A model generated the notes under the pieces. It saw only the letters and a list, made by a program, of their open reading frames with translations. It made no database searches and was not told where the DNA came from. Shown here piece by piece: positions 1 to 9,043 of a DNA stretch of 64,000 bases (within the stretch, counting starts at the first letter, position 1; each line of letters starts with the position of its first letter). The stretch is from Vibrio hepatarius (GTDB taxonomy: Bacteria > Pseudomonadota > Gammaproteobacteria > Enterobacterales > Vibrionaceae), in NCBI RefSeq assembly GCF_001274785.1, contig NZ_LHPI01000001.1, forward strand, positions 372,001-436,000. The letters are read 5' to 3'. The translations under genes and the position numbers were made by a program.

Positions 1-249
1 AACAGCCGTGTAGGCAGTGTTGAGCGCTGTTATGAAATCGCTGAGATGGGTAAAGAGCTGGGTGTTTACTTTACCACGGGCAGTGATGCGCATTTCTGCG
101 ACGATGTGGGTAACTTGGGTTTAGTCTCTGAGCTACTCGACAGCGTTGGAGTGAGTAGCGATAAAGTGATCACCCATAGCTGCCGTCAATTCTTAGACTT
201 TCTCGAACTACGTGGGCGTGAGCCGATCTCGGATTATCAAAGTTTATAG
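1..249 (+). CDS. PHP-domain phosphoesterase, C-terminal fragment (5' end outside window)
   Basis: The frame is open from the first base and ends at a TAG at 247-249, so only the last 82 residues are visible. The segment GSDAH followed by a late DVGNLG stretch is the C-terminal metal-binding signature of PHP phosphoesterases (histidinol-phosphatase and YcdX-like family), where the Asp and His help bind the metal cluster. The likely role is hydrolysis of a phosphoester in the cytoplasm; the substrate cannot be read from this part. No terminator is evident before the cytochrome gene 84 bases downstream. The start codon and most of the active site lie outside the window. Confidence 0.7.
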   Translation, partial: NSRVGSVERCYEIAEMGKELGVYFTTGSDAHFCDDVGNLGLVSELLDSVGVSSDKVITHSCRQFLDFLELRGREPISDYQSL

Positions 250-333
250 TTTGATACAAAAATGCCGCTCAACTTTCGGTACAAAATTCAGTAACATTGC
301 CGTTTTACAGCCCAATAAAAGAAGAACATTACA

Positions 334-717
334 ATGAGAAAGTTAATTCCAGCTCTGGCTCTTTTTGTCTCTGCTCATGCGTTTGCTGCAGACGTTGACC
401 TGAAAGCAAATATGAAACAGATGAAAATCGAATTTAAACACGCTGCAGAAGCAACCGAAGTTGCTAGCATGAAAACCGCAATCGAGAACCTGTCTGAACT
501 GGTTGAACAGTCGAAACGTGGTGAGTACGCGCCTGAGAAATTCGACATCTACCTAGAAGGTTTTAACAAGCTTTCGATTGCGTTGGATTCAGTAGAAGCC
601 AAGCTTGATGCTGGTGATATCGATGCGGCGAAAGCAGAACTTCAACAAGTTGATGCGCTGCGCGAAGAGTATCACGATAAGAAAAATCCAAGTATTTGGA
701 GTAAGTTGTTCGGTTAA
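334..717 (+). CDS. cytochrome b562-like periplasmic protein
   Basis: A 127-residue protein with a clear Sec signal peptide (MRKLIPALALFVSAHAFA, cleavage near residue 18) and a mature part predicted as a helical bundle. Cytochrome b562 binds heme through a Met in helix 1 and a His in helix 4. Here an NMKQMK segment opens the mature protein and a REEYHDK segment lies near the C-terminus, matching the family positions. The protein is a soluble periplasmic electron carrier of unknown partner. Unlike E. coli CybC it continues about ten residues past the His (ending SIWSKLFG). The overall sequence is divergent, so heme binding is inferred rather than shown. Confidence 0.7.
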   Translation: MRKLIPALALFVSAHAFAADVDLKANMKQMKIEFKHAAEATEVASMKTAIENLSELVEQSKRGEYAPEKFDIYLEGFNKLSIALDSVEAKLDAGDIDAAKAELQQVDALREEYHDKKNPSIWSKLFG

Positions 718-721
718 TTTG

Positions 722-757
722 TTATGTCGTGTCTTATGTTTACAATACGCGACATAA
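722..757. repeat. inverted repeat downstream of the cytochrome gene
   Basis: TTATGTCGTGT (722-732) is complementary, with one G-T pair, to ACGCGACATAA (747-757), giving an 11-bp stem and a 14-base loop just after the cytochrome stop codon. There is no clear run of T after the stem, so it may stabilise the 3' end or act as a weak terminator. Confidence 0.4.
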
Positions 758-847
758 AGTTATGACCATGGTTTAGTTTTGCTGCTTTCGTTGCGGAAAT
801 GGTTAGCGACTCGTTATATAGTTTCGCTATTCCACGAGAGAGTGACA

Positions 848-1258
848 ATGATACGCGCAGCGAAGTTTAACCGAACCATGTTACTAGCAAGCGCCCTTAG
901 CTGGGTGCTTGTTACTTTGATGCCTGTCATCAATGCTCATGGCGCCAGCGCGGGTGTCTGGGCGACACTGTGTACTATCAACGGTTTTGAGTTGATACAA
1001 GTTGAAGAGGGTGAGGTTGAAACCCAGCACAGCAAACCGTGTCCTTTTAGTCATTTCTCAAGTTTTCACCAAGATTCACTTCCAACACCTCTCTACACAT
1101 CACGACACACACTGACCGTAGTCGAGCCGTACGCTTTTTTGGCTCTAAGCGTACGCTACCAGATTGCAGTCCCGCGTGCTCCGCCAGTCAGTTATCTACT
1201 ATCAACCCTCACATCTACGTCCTATTTTAATTTCGCTGTCAATTCATCACTCACATAA
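848..1258 (+). CDS. small DUF2946-like protein with N-terminal membrane or signal segment
   Basis: A 136-residue protein if translation starts at the ATG at 848, which follows GAGAG; an upstream in-frame start at 779 has no good ribosome site. Residues about 10-28 form a hydrophobic segment followed by AHG, suggesting a signal peptide or membrane anchor. The body has a CT-x-x-G motif, a later CPFSH motif and a PRAPP stretch near the end, which recalls DUF2946 proteins (secreted or membrane proteins of unknown role, often near metal-handling genes). The family call is from motif memory only. Its 3' end overlaps the convergent LysR gene by 37 bases. Confidence 0.5.
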   Translation: MIRAAKFNRTMLLASALSWVLVTLMPVINAHGASAGVWATLCTINGFELIQVEEGEVETQHSKPCPFSHFSSFHQDSLPTPLYTSRHTLTVVEPYAFLALSVRYQIAVPRAPPVSYLLSTLTSTSYFNFAVNSSLT

Positions 1259-2142
1259 TCAATAAACGCTCTTAATCGTGCGGGCATGTATTTGGTTTGT
1301 GCGTATTGCATCGCCACACCGCCGTGATAGTTACTTTTAATCGTCCAGTTAGCGAGTACGGGCACCACTTCGCCATTTTTTACTGCATCTGCAATCACGA
1401 AATCATGGAAAATGCCAATTCCCAACGCGTTCTTAACCCCCGTTAGGCGCATTTGTGAGTGATTAACCGCGTAGCGGCCAGAGACAGAAACTGAATGAAA
1501 CTCATCGTCTTTGAAGAAATCCCAAATATGGTCACGGTCGTTTTCTGCCAGATAAAGGCAGTCGTGCTCGACAAGTTGATTCGGATGTGACGGCATACCA
1601 CGTTGCTGAATGTAGTCTGGACTCGCGCACAGAACCAAGTTGGTGCTGCCGATCTCTTTGAGTACCAAATTCTCGTCGGGTTTATCAGTCAGCTTAAACG
1701 CAATATCAATATTGTCGCGGATTAGGTCGATTTCACCGTCTGCGACACGCAATTTGAGTTGGATATCCGGATATTGCTTTAGGAAAGGAACCACAAAAGG
1801 TTGCAACACAGAGTTTAAAAACGCTTCTGGCGCTGCCACCGTTAGCGCACCACTTATCTCGGTGTGGTCAGAAACGGACAGTTCCACCGCTTGTTTAGCC
1901 GCGTTGACCATAATCACCGCTTGGTCATACACCTGCTGTCCGGCGCGAGTGATGATTAAAGTGCGAGTGGTTCGCTCAAACAGTTTGACCGAGAATGACG
2001 CCTCTAAACGAGTCACCATCTTACTCAACGCGGAAGGAGTCACTTCGAGTTTTTTTGCCGCGGCGGTAAAGCTACCTTCCTCTACGATCAGAATAAAACT
2101 CGCCAAATCAGGCAGTAGCGCAATCAGCTTAGTATTGTTCAT
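1222..2142 (-). CDS. LysR-family transcriptional regulator, divergent from kbl-tdh
   Basis: A 306-residue LysR protein. Residues about 1-65 hold the winged helix-turn-helix (FTAAAKKLEVTPSALSKMVTRLE), followed by a linker helix and a periplasmic-binding-type effector domain. It lies head to head with kbl, with a 197-base gap between the two starts, the usual geometry for a LysR protein that regulates itself and its neighbour. I therefore infer control of the threonine dehydrogenase operon. The effector is unknown. The alternative is regulation of an unlinked target. Confidence 0.85.
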   Translation of the reverse strand: MNNTKLIALLPDLASFILIVEEGSFTAAAKKLEVTPSALSKMVTRLEASFSVKLFERTTRTLIITRAGQQVYDQAVIMVNAAKQAVELSVSDHTEISGALTVAAPEAFLNSVLQPFVVPFLKQYPDIQLKLRVADGEIDLIRDNIDIAFKLTDKPDENLVLKEIGSTNLVLCASPDYIQQRGMPSHPNQLVEHDCLYLAENDRDHIWDFFKDDEFHSVSVSGRYAVNHSQMRLTGVKNALGIGIFHDFVIADAVKNGEVVPVLANWTIKSNYHGGVAMQYAQTKYMPARLRAFIDYVSDELTAKLK

Positions 2143-2339
2143 AGGCTCACTGTTAACGAAGTCATCAATTACCTCTAGTAGAGCTTATTTGTGCCTCAGG
2201 TTCAATAATGTTTTTCCACCCAGTGGGATAATGGATTCACGACGCTTCGTTTACACTTAAGTTAATACACTGTTGGCGCTAAGCCACAGAACTAACGCAA
2301 GCATTAAGCTTAATAATTATAACTAGGAAGGAATTTGAA

Positions 2340-3536
2340 ATGACTTCTGCATTCTACGAACAGATTCAAAATCAGATCGAAGAAGTAAAGGCTGAAGGCC
2401 TATACAAATCAGAGCGTGTTATCACTTCTCAACAGCAAGCCGCTGTTAAAATCTCTACTGGTGAAGAAGTTCTGAACTTCTGTGCGAACAACTACCTTGG
2501 TCTAGCTAACCACCCAGCGCTAATTGAAGCGGGTAAAGCGGGTATGGATCAGCACGGTTTTGGTATGGCGTCTGTACGCTTTATCTGTGGTACTCAAGAT
2601 ATCCACAAAGAGCTTGAGCAAAAGCTTTCTAAATTCCTAGGTAAAGAAGATACGATTCTTTACACCTCTTGCTTTGATGCAAACGCAGGTCTGTTTGAAA
2701 CCATCCTAGACAAAGAAGATGCAATCATTTCTGATGCGCTGAACCATGCGTCTATCATCGACGGTGTTCGCCTATGTAAAGCGATGCGTTTCCGTTACTC
2801 AAACAACAACATGGAAGAACTAGAGCAGCAACTTATCGCAGCGAAAGAAGCGGGTGCTCGTAACACGCTTATCGTGACTGACGGTGTGTTCTCTATGGAC
2901 GGTGTGGTTGCTAACCTGCCAGCTATCTGTGACCTAGCAGATAAATACGGTGCGCTTGTGATGGTTGATGATTCTCACGCAGTCGGCTTTATGGGCAAAA
3001 CTGGCGCGGGTACACACGAGTACCACGACGTAATGGACCGTATCGACATCATCACAGGTACGCTGGGTAAAGCAATGGGCGGCGCGTCAGGCGGCTACAC
3101 GTCTGGTAAGAAAGAAGTGATCGAGTGGTTACGTCAGCGTTCTCGTCCGTACCTATTCTCTAACTCGGTTGCACCGGCAATTGTTAACGCGTCTATCCGT
3201 GTATTGGATTTGCTTGAAGAAAGCGGCGACCTACGTGACCGTCTATGGGAAAACGCAGCACACTTCCGCGCGCGTATGACAGAAGCAGGCTTTACGCTTG
3301 CAGGCGCAGACCACGCTATCATCCCAATTATGCTTGGTGATGCGAAAGTCGCAGCAGAGTTTGCTGAACGTGCACTTGAAAAAGGCATCTACGTTATCGG
3401 CTTCTCATTCCCGGTTGTGCCAAAAGGTCAAGCGCGTATCCGTACACAAATGTCAGCGGCGCACTCTCGTGAGCAACTAGACCGCGCAATCGACGCGTTC
3501 ATTGAAGTTGGTCGTGACATGGAGATCATCAAGTAA
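2340..3536 (+). CDS. kbl: 2-amino-3-ketobutyrate CoA ligase (glycine C-acetyltransferase)
   Basis: A 398-residue PLP enzyme of the alpha-oxoamine synthase family. It cleaves 2-amino-3-oxobutyrate with CoA to glycine and acetyl-CoA, the second step of the threonine dehydrogenase pathway. The PLP lysine is K244 in [14 protein letters not shown], the same number as in E. coli Kbl, and the [11 protein letters not shown] segment gives the Asp and His that contact the cofactor. The start is supported by AGGAAGG 8-9 bases upstream. The stop codon overlaps the tdh start (TAATG), so the two are translationally coupled. Length and motifs are normal for the family. Confidence 0.97.
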   Translation: MTSAFYEQIQNQIEEVKAEGLYKSERVITSQQQAAVKISTGEEVLNFCANNYLGLANHPALIEAGKAGMDQHGFGMASVRFICGTQDIHKELEQKLSKFLGKEDTILYTSCFDANAGLFETILDKEDAIISDALNHASIIDGVRLCKAMRFRYSNNNMEELEQQLIAAKEAGARNTLIVTDGVFSMDGVVANLPAICDLADKYGALVMVDDSHAVGFMGKTGAGTHEYHDVMDRIDIITGTLGKAMGGASGGYTSGKKEVIEWLRQRSRPYLFSNSVAPAIVNASIRVLDLLEESGDLRDRLWENAAHFRARMTEAGFTLAGADHAIIPIMLGDAKVAAEFAERALEKGIYVIGFSFPVVPKGQARIRTQMSAAHSREQLDRAIDAFIEVGRDMEIIK

Positions 3537-4567
3537 TGAAAATCAAAGCACTTTCGAAACTAAAGCCTGAAGAAGGCATTTGGATGACTGAAGTGGACAA
3601 GCCTGAGCTTGGCCACAACGATCTACTGATCCGTATTAAGAAAACCGCTATCTGTGGTACTGACGTTCATATCTACAACTGGGACGAATGGTCACAAAAG
3701 ACAATTCCAGTACCTATGGTTGTCGGCCACGAATATGTAGGTGAAGTGGTTGGTATCGGCCAGGAAGTTCGCGGTTTTGAAATTGGTGACCGCGTTTCAG
3801 GCGAAGGTCACATCACTTGTGGTCACTGCCGTAACTGCCGTGGCGGCCGTACTCACTTGTGTCGTAACACTGTGGGGGTGGGCGTAAACCGTGAAGGTGC
3901 ATTCGCAGAATACCTAGTGATTCCGGCGTTTAACGCGTTCAAGATCCCTGAAGGTATCTCTGACGATCTAGCGTCTATCTTTGACCCGTTTGGTAACGCA
4001 GTACACACTGCGCTGTCATTCGACCTAGTGGGTGAAGACGTGCTAATCACAGGTGCTGGCCCGATTGGCATCATGGCTGCAGCGGTTGCGAAACACGTTG
4101 GTGCTCGTCACGTGGTGATTACTGATGTAAACGAATACCGTCTGGACCTAGCTCGTAAGATGGGCGTAACTCGCGCTGTCAACGTTGCTGAGCAGAAGCT
4201 TGACGACGTAATGGCGGAACTAGGCATGACAGAAGGCTTCGACGTAGGCCTTGAAATGTCAGGTAATCCATCAGCGTTTAACTCAATGCTGACGACGATG
4301 AACCACGGTGGCCGCATCGCGCTACTGGGTATTCCGCCATCAGACATGGGTATCGACTGGAACCAAGTGATTTTCAAAGGCCTAGTGATCAAAGGTATCT
4401 ACGGCCGCGAAATGTTCGAAACTTGGTACAAGATGGCTTCACTGATTCAATCTGGCCTAGATCTAACGCCAATCATCACTCACCATTACAAGATTGATGA
4501 TTTCCAGAAAGGCTTCGATGTTATGCGCAGCGGCGCTTCCGGCAAAGTTATCCTTGATTGGGAATAA
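3536..4567 (+). CDS. tdh: L-threonine 3-dehydrogenase
   Basis: A 343-residue zinc-dependent medium-chain dehydrogenase that oxidises L-threonine with NAD+ to 2-amino-3-ketobutyrate, the substrate of Kbl encoded just upstream. The catalytic zinc site is C40, H65 and E66 (ICGTDVH and GHEY), and the structural zinc is held by C95, C98, C101 and C109 (CGHCRNC...C). The Rossmann NAD site is [11 protein letters not shown]. The start overlaps the kbl stop by one base. The sequence is close to E. coli Tdh with two extra N-terminal residues. An intrinsic terminator follows 14 bases after the stop. Confidence 0.97.
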   Translation: MKIKALSKLKPEEGIWMTEVDKPELGHNDLLIRIKKTAICGTDVHIYNWDEWSQKTIPVPMVVGHEYVGEVVGIGQEVRGFEIGDRVSGEGHITCGHCRNCRGGRTHLCRNTVGVGVNREGAFAEYLVIPAFNAFKIPEGISDDLASIFDPFGNAVHTALSFDLVGEDVLITGAGPIGIMAAAVAKHVGARHVVITDVNEYRLDLARKMGVTRAVNVAEQKLDDVMAELGMTEGFDVGLEMSGNPSAFNSMLTTMNHGGRIALLGIPPSDMGIDWNQVIFKGLVIKGIYGREMFETWYKMASLIQSGLDLTPIITHHYKIDDFQKGFDVMRSGASGKVILDWE

Positions 4568-4581
4568 CAAATTCAAATAAG

Positions 4582-4611
4582 AAAAGCGCTCCAGATGGGG
4601 CGCTTTTTTTT
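4582..4611 (+). terminator. intrinsic terminator of kbl-tdh
   Basis: An 11-bp stem (AAAAGCGCTCC pairing with GGGGCGCTTTT, one T-G pair, loop AGAT) is followed by an eight-T run. It ends the kbl-tdh transcript and lies just before the convergent hydrolase gene. Confidence 0.9.
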
Positions 4612-4624
4612 GTCTCTAAAAACC

Positions 4625-5554
4625 TTACAAATACTGAGCTAACCAGTGTTGGATACCTTTAATCACCGTATCTACTTGGCTAGTCCCATCGGCTGCTTCA
4701 AAAGAGTGATCAAGTTGCTCGAATACTTTAAACGATACATTGGGTTGGTTCTTAGAGATTTGCTTTGCTTGAGCGATAGCCAAGTCTACCGAGACATTTT
4801 TATCTTGACCGGATTGGATCAGTAATACTGGCGTGGCAATTTTCGACAAAACTTGAGTTTGGTCGATTTCAAACATCTCTTTCCACCATTGATAGCCATG
4901 TCCACTCATGTTCAATTCGAACGGTTCGCTATTTAATATATGGTTGTAAAATCCAATAAAGCCGTTTGATGCTTGTTTATAAGCTTCGTCAGAGGGAGAT
5001 TGTGACCTTATATTATGTAATACATCATCAACAAATTTTCGCCCACCGCCATTGAGCGAAATGGTCGCGCTTATATCACTTAATTGCGAAGCAAGGATAT
5101 TGGCGATTAATGCACCTTCACTCCCACCGATTAAAACGATCTTGTTATATCTGCGATTCTGATTAAGTGTGTTTAGCACCTGGGTGTAGTCTTTTACTCG
5201 CTGTGCTGGTGAGTCATTAATAAGATAAGCGTTGGGACAATCCTGTCTTTCCGGATCTTTATCCCACTCAAGGTTCTTATCGATTCCGTACTTTTCAACC
5301 GTCAGAACGTCGGCTTGAGGGAGTACCTTAGCAAACTTATCGTTGATCAGTTTGTTGTGATAGACACTGTTGCAATCTGAGCCTTGAATTAAAACCAAAA
5401 GGGTATCGCTAGAGGGAATCGATTCGTGCAAGTAATAGTTTATGTAAGTCTTATCTGTTCTTTGTAGTGTGAAGTTTGTGGAGGCTTGTACGTGCATCGC
5501 AACCACGGTGTTCAGTATTAATACCAGTGCTAACAGTATATTTTTAAGTGTCAT
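4625..5554 (-). CDS. exported alpha/beta-hydrolase
   Basis: A 309-residue protein with an N-terminal signal peptide (MTLKNILLALVLILNTVVA, then AxA near residue 24), so it is probably periplasmic or secreted. The core is an alpha/beta-hydrolase: the nucleophile elbow is GGSEG at about residue 144, an acidic residue lies in the SGQDKNVS stretch near 252, and the late His is in the LDHSFEAADG segment. Two cysteines (GSDCN and ERQDCPN) could form a disulphide in the periplasm. The substrate is unknown; a dienelactone-hydrolase-like or prolyl-peptidase-like esterase is possible. It stands alone, convergent with tdh. Confidence 0.75.
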   Translation of the reverse strand: MTLKNILLALVLILNTVVAMHVQASTNFTLQRTDKTYINYYLHESIPSSDTLLVLIQGSDCNSVYHNKLINDKFAKVLPQADVLTVEKYGIDKNLEWDKDPERQDCPNAYLINDSPAQRVKDYTQVLNTLNQNRRYNKIVLIGGSEGALIANILASQLSDISATISLNGGGRKFVDDVLHNIRSQSPSDEAYKQASNGFIGFYNHILNSEPFELNMSGHGYQWWKEMFEIDQTQVLSKIATPVLLIQSGQDKNVSVDLAIAQAKQISKNQPNVSFKVFEQLDHSFEAADGTSQVDTVIKGIQHWLAQYL

Positions 5555-5820
5555 TCGGGTCTGAAAACCTCAACAATAAGTGAAAACTAAAAGCTATTTG
5601 TTTTAAATACGAGGCTTCGAGATAAACAAAGTTCAAATATTAGATGATGTTTACTCTTTATTCGGATGGTGAGTTGCTGATGTATCAAGCATATGAATAT
5701 CAAGGCATAACTCTTAAAACTATGTTTTCTTGTACCTGATTAACGTTTTGGTTACTTAAACTGATTGTTTTTGTGGGGATTTATACGGGTTGCGATTAGA
5801 ATCTAGGTGAATTAGATTTA

Positions 5821-7425
5821 TTGTTCAATCGTACGAATATGGAATGGCACCGCCGGATGCGCAAAAGAGCTCAAGAAAAAATTAACTTAAGAAAGCTGAT
5901 TCTCCTGCTGTGCGTGTTCAGTGTCGTTGTCACTCTGTTTAACTCCTTTTATTCCATTTATCGCGTGCAACGAGAGCTGATAATCAGCAATACCATTGAG
6001 TCTAACCGTGTTTACGCAGAAAAAATGGCTGAGATGACCGATGCTTTTATTGAGTCAGCCATGAGCCAACTGGAATACAGTGCTCAATATTTGTCGACGA
6101 AAATGGACGACGACACGGCGTTGACTACCGAAGTAGATCGTCTTCGTGCGCAAACGAACTCATTTAACTCAGTGGTAGTCGTAGGTGCTGATGGTGTCAT
6201 CGTCTCTATCTCACCTGAGAATTTGCGCATCAAAGGGGTGAAGCTTAAGAGTGAACGTTCGCTGCAATCACTCAAAGCGCAACGTCCTTTGATTACCGAC
6301 CCGTTTGTGTCGCCAGCAGGCAACTATCTAACCAGTTTGTCTTATCCTATTTTTTCTGCCGATGGTGAGTACCTAGGCTACATTGGCGGAACCATCTATC
6401 TCGAGAAGAAAAATATTCTGACCACCTTGCTTGGGCAGCACGGTTACAAAGATGGTTCTTATTTGTATGTCGTCGATAGACACCGAACGCTGATTTATCA
6501 CCCAGATAAAAATCGTATAGGGCAGGTTATCGTGACCAATAAAGCGATTAACGCGGTCATTGAAGGCGAACATGGCGGGCAAGATATCGTGAATGCATTA
6601 GGCATAGATATGTTGGCAGGTTACGCGCCAGTACATGGTTCAGGCTGGGGGGTTGTCGCGCAAAAACCAAAAGCACTAACGCTAACGCTATTGGATGAAC
6701 AGATGTGGAAAGTGTTTTGGGAGTCGATTCCAATCGGCATGCTCACGCTGCTACTGATTTGGATCTCGGCCATCTATATTTCGCGACCGCTCTGGCAACT
6801 GGCAAGTGCAGTGAAGGCTTTTGACAACCATGCGTCGACTATCGAAGAGCTAAAAGCAATCAAGCCGTGGTATTTTGAGGCCTCTCATTTAAAGAGCAGC
6901 TTCCTAAAGGCATTCAATATAGTCTCAAGTACCATTGATAAGCTCCATTCAGACAGCATGACGGATGCAATGACAGGTCTGCTTAACCGACGCGGCTTGG
7001 AAAAAGCGGTCGAAAACTTACGCGAGCACAACGTGCCTTTTTCATTGCTGGCGTTGGATATCGACTATTTCAAAAAGGTCAACGATACCTTTGGCCATAA
7101 TGCGGGTGATGAACTGCTGAGAGAAGTGGCGCAGCTAATGAAAGTGCAGGCGAGAGACCTTGATATAGTTTGTCGCTCTGGCGGTGAAGAGTTTATGATT
7201 TTCCTTGCGAACACCGATGTAAGCCAAGCGTTTGAAGTCGCAGAAAGAATACGTAAATCAATGGAGACCCATAACTTTGCTGTCGTAAGTAGTATCACTA
7301 TCTCTATCGGTGTTTCACATTGGGCTGGTCAGCCTGAGTCGATCGAAAGCGTGATGAAAGAAGCAGACAAAGCGTTGTACAAAGCCAAAGAGAATGGTCG
7401 AAATAGAACGGAGCTGGGCGCTTAA
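5821..7425 (+). CDS. membrane diguanylate cyclase with periplasmic dCACHE sensor
   Basis: A 534-residue protein. A first membrane segment lies at about 25-45, a periplasmic CACHE-type sensor at about 50-295, a second membrane segment at about 300-320, and a GGDEF domain at about 380-530. The active site is GGEEF (454-458), so c-di-GMP synthesis is expected. RDLD at 445-448 is five residues before it and forms an intact inhibitory I site, so product feedback is likely. The start is taken as TTG 5821, which has AGGTGA about 11 bases upstream; the next in-frame ATG (5839) has no ribosome site. No EAL domain is present. The CACHE ligand is unknown; amino acids or organic acids are common for this class. 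Confidence 0.88.
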   Translation: MFNRTNMEWHRRMRKRAQEKINLRKLILLLCVFSVVVTLFNSFYSIYRVQRELIISNTIESNRVYAEKMAEMTDAFIESAMSQLEYSAQYLSTKMDDDTALTTEVDRLRAQTNSFNSVVVVGADGVIVSISPENLRIKGVKLKSERSLQSLKAQRPLITDPFVSPAGNYLTSLSYPIFSADGEYLGYIGGTIYLEKKNILTTLLGQHGYKDGSYLYVVDRHRTLIYHPDKNRIGQVIVTNKAINAVIEGEHGGQDIVNALGIDMLAGYAPVHGSGWGVVAQKPKALTLTLLDEQMWKVFWESIPIGMLTLLLIWISAIYISRPLWQLASAVKAFDNHASTIEELKAIKPWYFEASHLKSSFLKAFNIVSSTIDKLHSDSMTDAMTGLLNRRGLEKAVENLREHNVPFSLLALDIDYFKKVNDTFGHNAGDELLREVAQLMKVQARDLDIVCRSGGEEFMIFLANTDVSQAFEVAERIRKSMETHNFAVVSSITISIGVSHWAGQPESIESVMKEADKALYKAKENGRNRTELGA

Positions 7426-7446
7426 CTTCAATATTGTTGGACGAAA

Positions 7447-7484
7447 AAATCCCCTGAGCGGTTGAAAGGCTCTCAGGGGGATTT
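7447..7484. terminator. bidirectional terminator between cyclase and aldehyde dehydrogenase
   Basis: AAATCCCCTGAG pairs with CTCAGGGGGATTT (one bulged base) around a loop. A/T-rich flanks on both sides (AAAAAA before, ATTTATGTTT after) let it serve the two convergent genes. Confidence 0.75.
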
Positions 7485-7517
7485 ATGTTTAATGTGTTGT
7501 TAAGCCGCAATTGTTAT

Positions 7518-9029
7518 TCAGCTTTCGACAGTACCGTAATTGAAACTGAACGCGGGAGAGTCTGAAGTTTCTACCCAAACACTCTTGGTTTCGCTGTACT
7601 CGCGCAACACATCAATGCCGGACGAACGGCCATAACCACTCTGTTTGTAACCACCAAATGGAGAGCTAACATGAATGGTTTTGTAGCTGTTGATCCAGAA
7701 CGTGCCAGCTTTGACTTTATCCGCCACACGATGCGCTCTTGCAACGTTATTGGTCCAAACTGCGCCAGCTAATCCAAACGCACTGTCGTTGGCAATACGT
7801 ATTGCATCCGCTTCATCTTTAAACGGAATCGCAATCACCACAGGGCCGAAGACTTCTTGTTGCGCTACCTGCATGCCGTTATCACCGCTCAGTACCGTTG
7901 GGTTAATGTAAAAGCCACTGGCGTCTGGGGTAGGCGTTCGCTCACCAATAACACGTGCGCCTTCGGCTTTGGCGACTTCAAGCATATTGGTAACGTGTTG
8001 GTATTGTTTCTGGTTGTTGATTGGACCAATCTCGCTGGAAGGATCTGTAGGATTGCCTACCTTGATTTGCTCAGCGGCAGCAGCAACTGAAGCGACAAAC
8101 TTATCGAAGATGGTCTCTTGAACCAAAAGGCGCGAACCAGAAACGCAACTTTGCCCTGAACCGCCAAAGATTGCGGACATCGCCCCTTTCATTGCTTTGT
8201 CTAAATCGGCGTCTTCAAACACGATATTGGCGGATTTGCCGCCCAATTCAAGGACGCAAGGAATAGTACGTTTGGCTGCTGCGCTCGCGATGTGGCTGCC
8301 AGTCATTGGTGAGCCGACAAAACACACTTTGCCAATATCCGCGCTAGCAATAATTTGTTGTCCGATGGTATGCCCGTAGCCAGCAACGACGTTTACCAAT
8401 CCTTTAGGTGCGCCAGCACGTTCAATTAGTGATGCAAGAATCAACGAGCTAACAGGCGTGAGCTCTGACGGCTTCAAAATCACTGCATTTCCCGCCGCGA
8501 TAGCCGGAGCGATTTGCCAACCAGCGGTGAAAATCGGTGCATTCCAAGGCGTGATTTGCAAGATGGTGCCAATCGCTTCGTACTTAACATAGTTGAGATG
8601 CGAGGTAGGGACGGGAATCACTTCGCCGTGCAGTTTATCCGTCCATCCCGCGTAGTACTCAAACATTTCCGCTACCGCAGCAATTTCGCCTTTGGCGTTC
8701 GCCAGTGGTTTGTTGGCGGTAAGACATTCTATCCACGCCAACGCTTCCGCTTCTTTGCGAATCTCAGCGCCGATTTGATACATCACGCGACCACGCTCTT
8801 TGGCGGGAAGTTGCCACCAAGCTTGCTGAGCGATGTCCGTTGCTTCGTTAAGAGTCGCAACCAGCTCGTTATCGGCATCTTGATACGACAGTAGTACTTG
8901 TTCATCGTGGGCTTGTACTAGGTCGATTTGATGTCCATGACCAAGGATAATCTCGCCGTTTACCCAGCTACCGATGTGTTCTGTCGCCAGGTACTTGTTT
9001 AGTGATGCGCTAATCTGTTCGTTATTCAT
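7518..9029 (-). CDS. NAD(P)-dependent aldehyde dehydrogenase
   Basis: A 503-residue aldehyde dehydrogenase. It oxidises an aldehyde to the acid through a thioester on C295 (GGSGQSC), with E261 (LELGGK) as general base and the coenzyme site near PWNAP and GSPMTGS. The C-terminal GGYKQSGYGR segment is typical of betaine-aldehyde and related dehydrogenases. Fifteen bases separate it from the HIBADH-type gene upstream, so the two form an operon and may act in sequence on one substrate (alcohol to semialdehyde to acid). The true substrate cannot be read from sequence. The divergent LysR gene at 10136 is the likely regulator. Confidence 0.88.
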   Translation of the reverse strand: MNNEQISASLNKYLATEHIGSWVNGEIILGHGHQIDLVQAHDEQVLLSYQDADNELVATLNEATDIAQQAWWQLPAKERGRVMYQIGAEIRKEAEALAWIECLTANKPLANAKGEIAAVAEMFEYYAGWTDKLHGEVIPVPTSHLNYVKYEAIGTILQITPWNAPIFTAGWQIAPAIAAGNAVILKPSELTPVSSLILASLIERAGAPKGLVNVVAGYGHTIGQQIIASADIGKVCFVGSPMTGSHIASAAAKRTIPCVLELGGKSANIVFEDADLDKAMKGAMSAIFGGSGQSCVSGSRLLVQETIFDKFVASVAAAAEQIKVGNPTDPSSEIGPINNQKQYQHVTNMLEVAKAEGARVIGERTPTPDASGFYINPTVLSGDNGMQVAQQEVFGPVVIAIPFKDEADAIRIANDSAFGLAGAVWTNNVARAHRVADKVKAGTFWINSYKTIHVSSPFGGYKQSGYGRSSGIDVLREYSETKSVWVETSDSPAFSFNYGTVES

Positions 9030-9043
9030 TGCTTCATCCTTGA

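Noticed and set aside
1640..2260. A 206-codon frame opposite the LysR gene at 1222-2142
   Set aside because: It is a shadow of the well-supported LysR frame and lacks a ribosome site or recognisable domain.
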